DNA from: DUZB01 sp964407525 | Lineage (GTDB): Bacteria; Desulfobacterota; DSM-4660; Desulfatiglandales; Desulfatiglandaceae | Length of the DNA: 6,536 nt | Assembly (NCBI GenBank): GCA_964407525.1 | Contig: CAYOWC010000282.1 | Coordinates: forward strand, 1-6,536 | Reading direction: 5' to 3' | In this document: piece after piece, positions 5,734 through 6,536 of the stretch | Numbering within the stretch: the stretch's first letter is position 1 | How the letters are laid out: every line of letters begins with the position of its first letter | Made by a program: the position numbers and the translations under genes | The notes under the pieces: generated by a model | What the model saw: the letters and a program-made list of their open reading frames with translations, nothing else | Told to the model about the DNA's origin: nothing | Database searches by the model: none

Positions 5734-6536
5734 GTGAGAAAAAAGGCTTGCCATGTTTTGCTGTTCATCCTCGGAACGCTTTTTATTGTTGGCGTGTACG
5801 ACGGTGTGTGCGCGACAAAAGAGCGGACCAAGGTTCTCCTTGAAAAGTCTGATCTGTGCAAGAAAACCCTTTTGAACTCTTCTAAAAAGCTCTATCGTCA
5901 TAACTGGATCCATTGCATCAAAAAATTCCAACAAATCTACAAATCCTACCCAAAGAGTAAGGAAGCTCCCGTCGCGTTGTTTAATGCAGCCAGACTCTAC
6001 GCACTCCTTTATAAATATTCCGGGAAATCGAAGGATCTTAATGAGGCGGTTGCGTTGTATCGGCGGCTGGCTGATAAGTACAAAAAGCACGGTTTAGCTG
6101 ATGATGCCCAGTATAGAATAGGAGAGATAACCTATAAATCCCTCCATGATCCTGCCCGGGCCTATGTGGAATTTTTGAAGGTCGATGTGAATTTCCCCAA
6201 AGGAGATATGCGTCCGCGGGCAAAAAAAATGCTTGATACGCTTGCCTTGAAATTGGACAGTGCCGATGGGAAGGTGGTGAAACAAGTAAAAGCAGGGGGG
6301 AAAAAGGTTTCGATCAAAGACATCCGTTACTGGTCAACCCCCAATTACACGAGGGTCGTGGTTGATACCGATGGCCCCGTAAAATACGAACACCATCTTC
6401 TGAAAGCCGATCCGGGTCATAAAAAACCACGCCGGTTATATATCGATTTCAAAAATGCACGCGTCCCTAAAAATATTGACACTGATCTGGCTATCAAAAA
6501 CGAATTGCTTCAAAGAGCCAGGGCAGGGCAGTTTAC
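5734..6536 (+). CDS. Secreted TPR-like/AMIN-domain protein, probable N-acetylmuramoyl-L-alanine amidase (N-terminal part; runs off the window)
   Basis: The frame stays open for 267 codons to the right edge. It starts with a signal peptide: basic RKKACH, a hydrophobic core at about residues 8-21, and a likely signal peptidase I site after VCA (25-27). Residues about 34-165 look like degenerate TPR helices (for example ALFNAARLYALLYKYS and DDAQYRIGEITYKS). An AMIN domain begins near residue 192 (VSIKDIRYWSTPNYTRVVVD) and continues to the edge (RRLYIDFKNARV). AMIN domains target periplasmic AmiC-type amidases, and also some secretins, to the cell envelope. The catalytic Amidase_3 domain would lie outside the window, so the enzyme call is an inference from architecture and from position after mutS. 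GTG 5734 is preferred: a GGAG/GGGGG-rich stretch (5714-5725) precedes it and the signal peptide begins there. Only 1 nt separates it from the mutS stop, suggesting coupled translation. In-frame ATG 5701 and GTG 5713 are possible alternatives. Confidence 0.82.
   Translation, partial: MRKKACHVLLFILGTLFIVGVYDGVCATKERTKVLLEKSDLCKKTLLNSSKKLYRHNWIHCIKKFQQIYKSYPKSKEAPVALFNAARLYALLYKYSGKSKDLNEAVALYRRLADKYKKHGLADDAQYRIGEITYKSLHDPARAYVEFLKVDVNFPKGDMRPRAKKMLDTLALKLDSADGKVVKQVKAGGKKVSIKDIRYWSTPNYTRVVVDTDGPVKYEHHLLKADPGHKKPRRLYIDFKNARVPKNIDTDLAIKNELLQRARAGQF

Overview
The window looks like a chromosomal segment of a Gram-negative bacterium, most plausibly a deltaproteobacterium (Desulfobacterota). This rests on the gene order lapA, lapB, mutS, AMIN-domain amidase, on the protein sequences, and on two kinds of intergenic repeat that I recall from such genomes. 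No 16S rRNA or other taxonomic marker is present, so the placement is an inference. All genes recognised are on the + strand.

Layout. Positions 2-136 hold an open frame that may be the 3' end of an unrecognised gene. The next 299 bases carry no supported gene, but include a candidate promoter at about 363-390. A YfcE/MJ0936-type metallophosphoesterase follows at 436-912. Then comes lapA (961-1311), a small two-helix membrane protein. A REP-like pair of hairpins (1338-1406) lies between it and lapB (1505-2722). LapB is a membrane-anchored TPR protein ending in a four-cysteine rubredoxin-like module. mutS (3120-5732) is complete, with all key ATPase residues and a C-terminal clamp-binding motif. 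A secreted TPR-like/AMIN-domain protein starts 1 nt after mutS and runs off the right edge; it is probably the N-terminal part of an N-acetylmuramoyl-L-alanine amidase.

The most unusual part is the lapB-mutS junction. A 100-bp stretch holding the last 18 codons of lapB, the 13-nt spacer and the first 10 codons of mutS is present twice (2666-2765 and 3050-3149, 93 of 100 identical, no gaps). The copies are separated by 284 bp of repeat-rich, apparently non-coding DNA. The first copy leaves a dead 14-codon stub of mutS directly after lapB; the second supplies the start of the working mutS. The junction seems once to have been tightly spaced and was later split by a duplication-plus-insertion event.

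Functionally, LapA and LapB belong to control of lipopolysaccharide synthesis and assembly at the inner membrane, the amidase-like protein to peptidoglycan remodelling in the periplasm, and MutS to mismatch repair. The grouping is mostly housekeeping. I see no sign of a defence system, CRISPR array, transposase gene or undescribed multi-gene system here.
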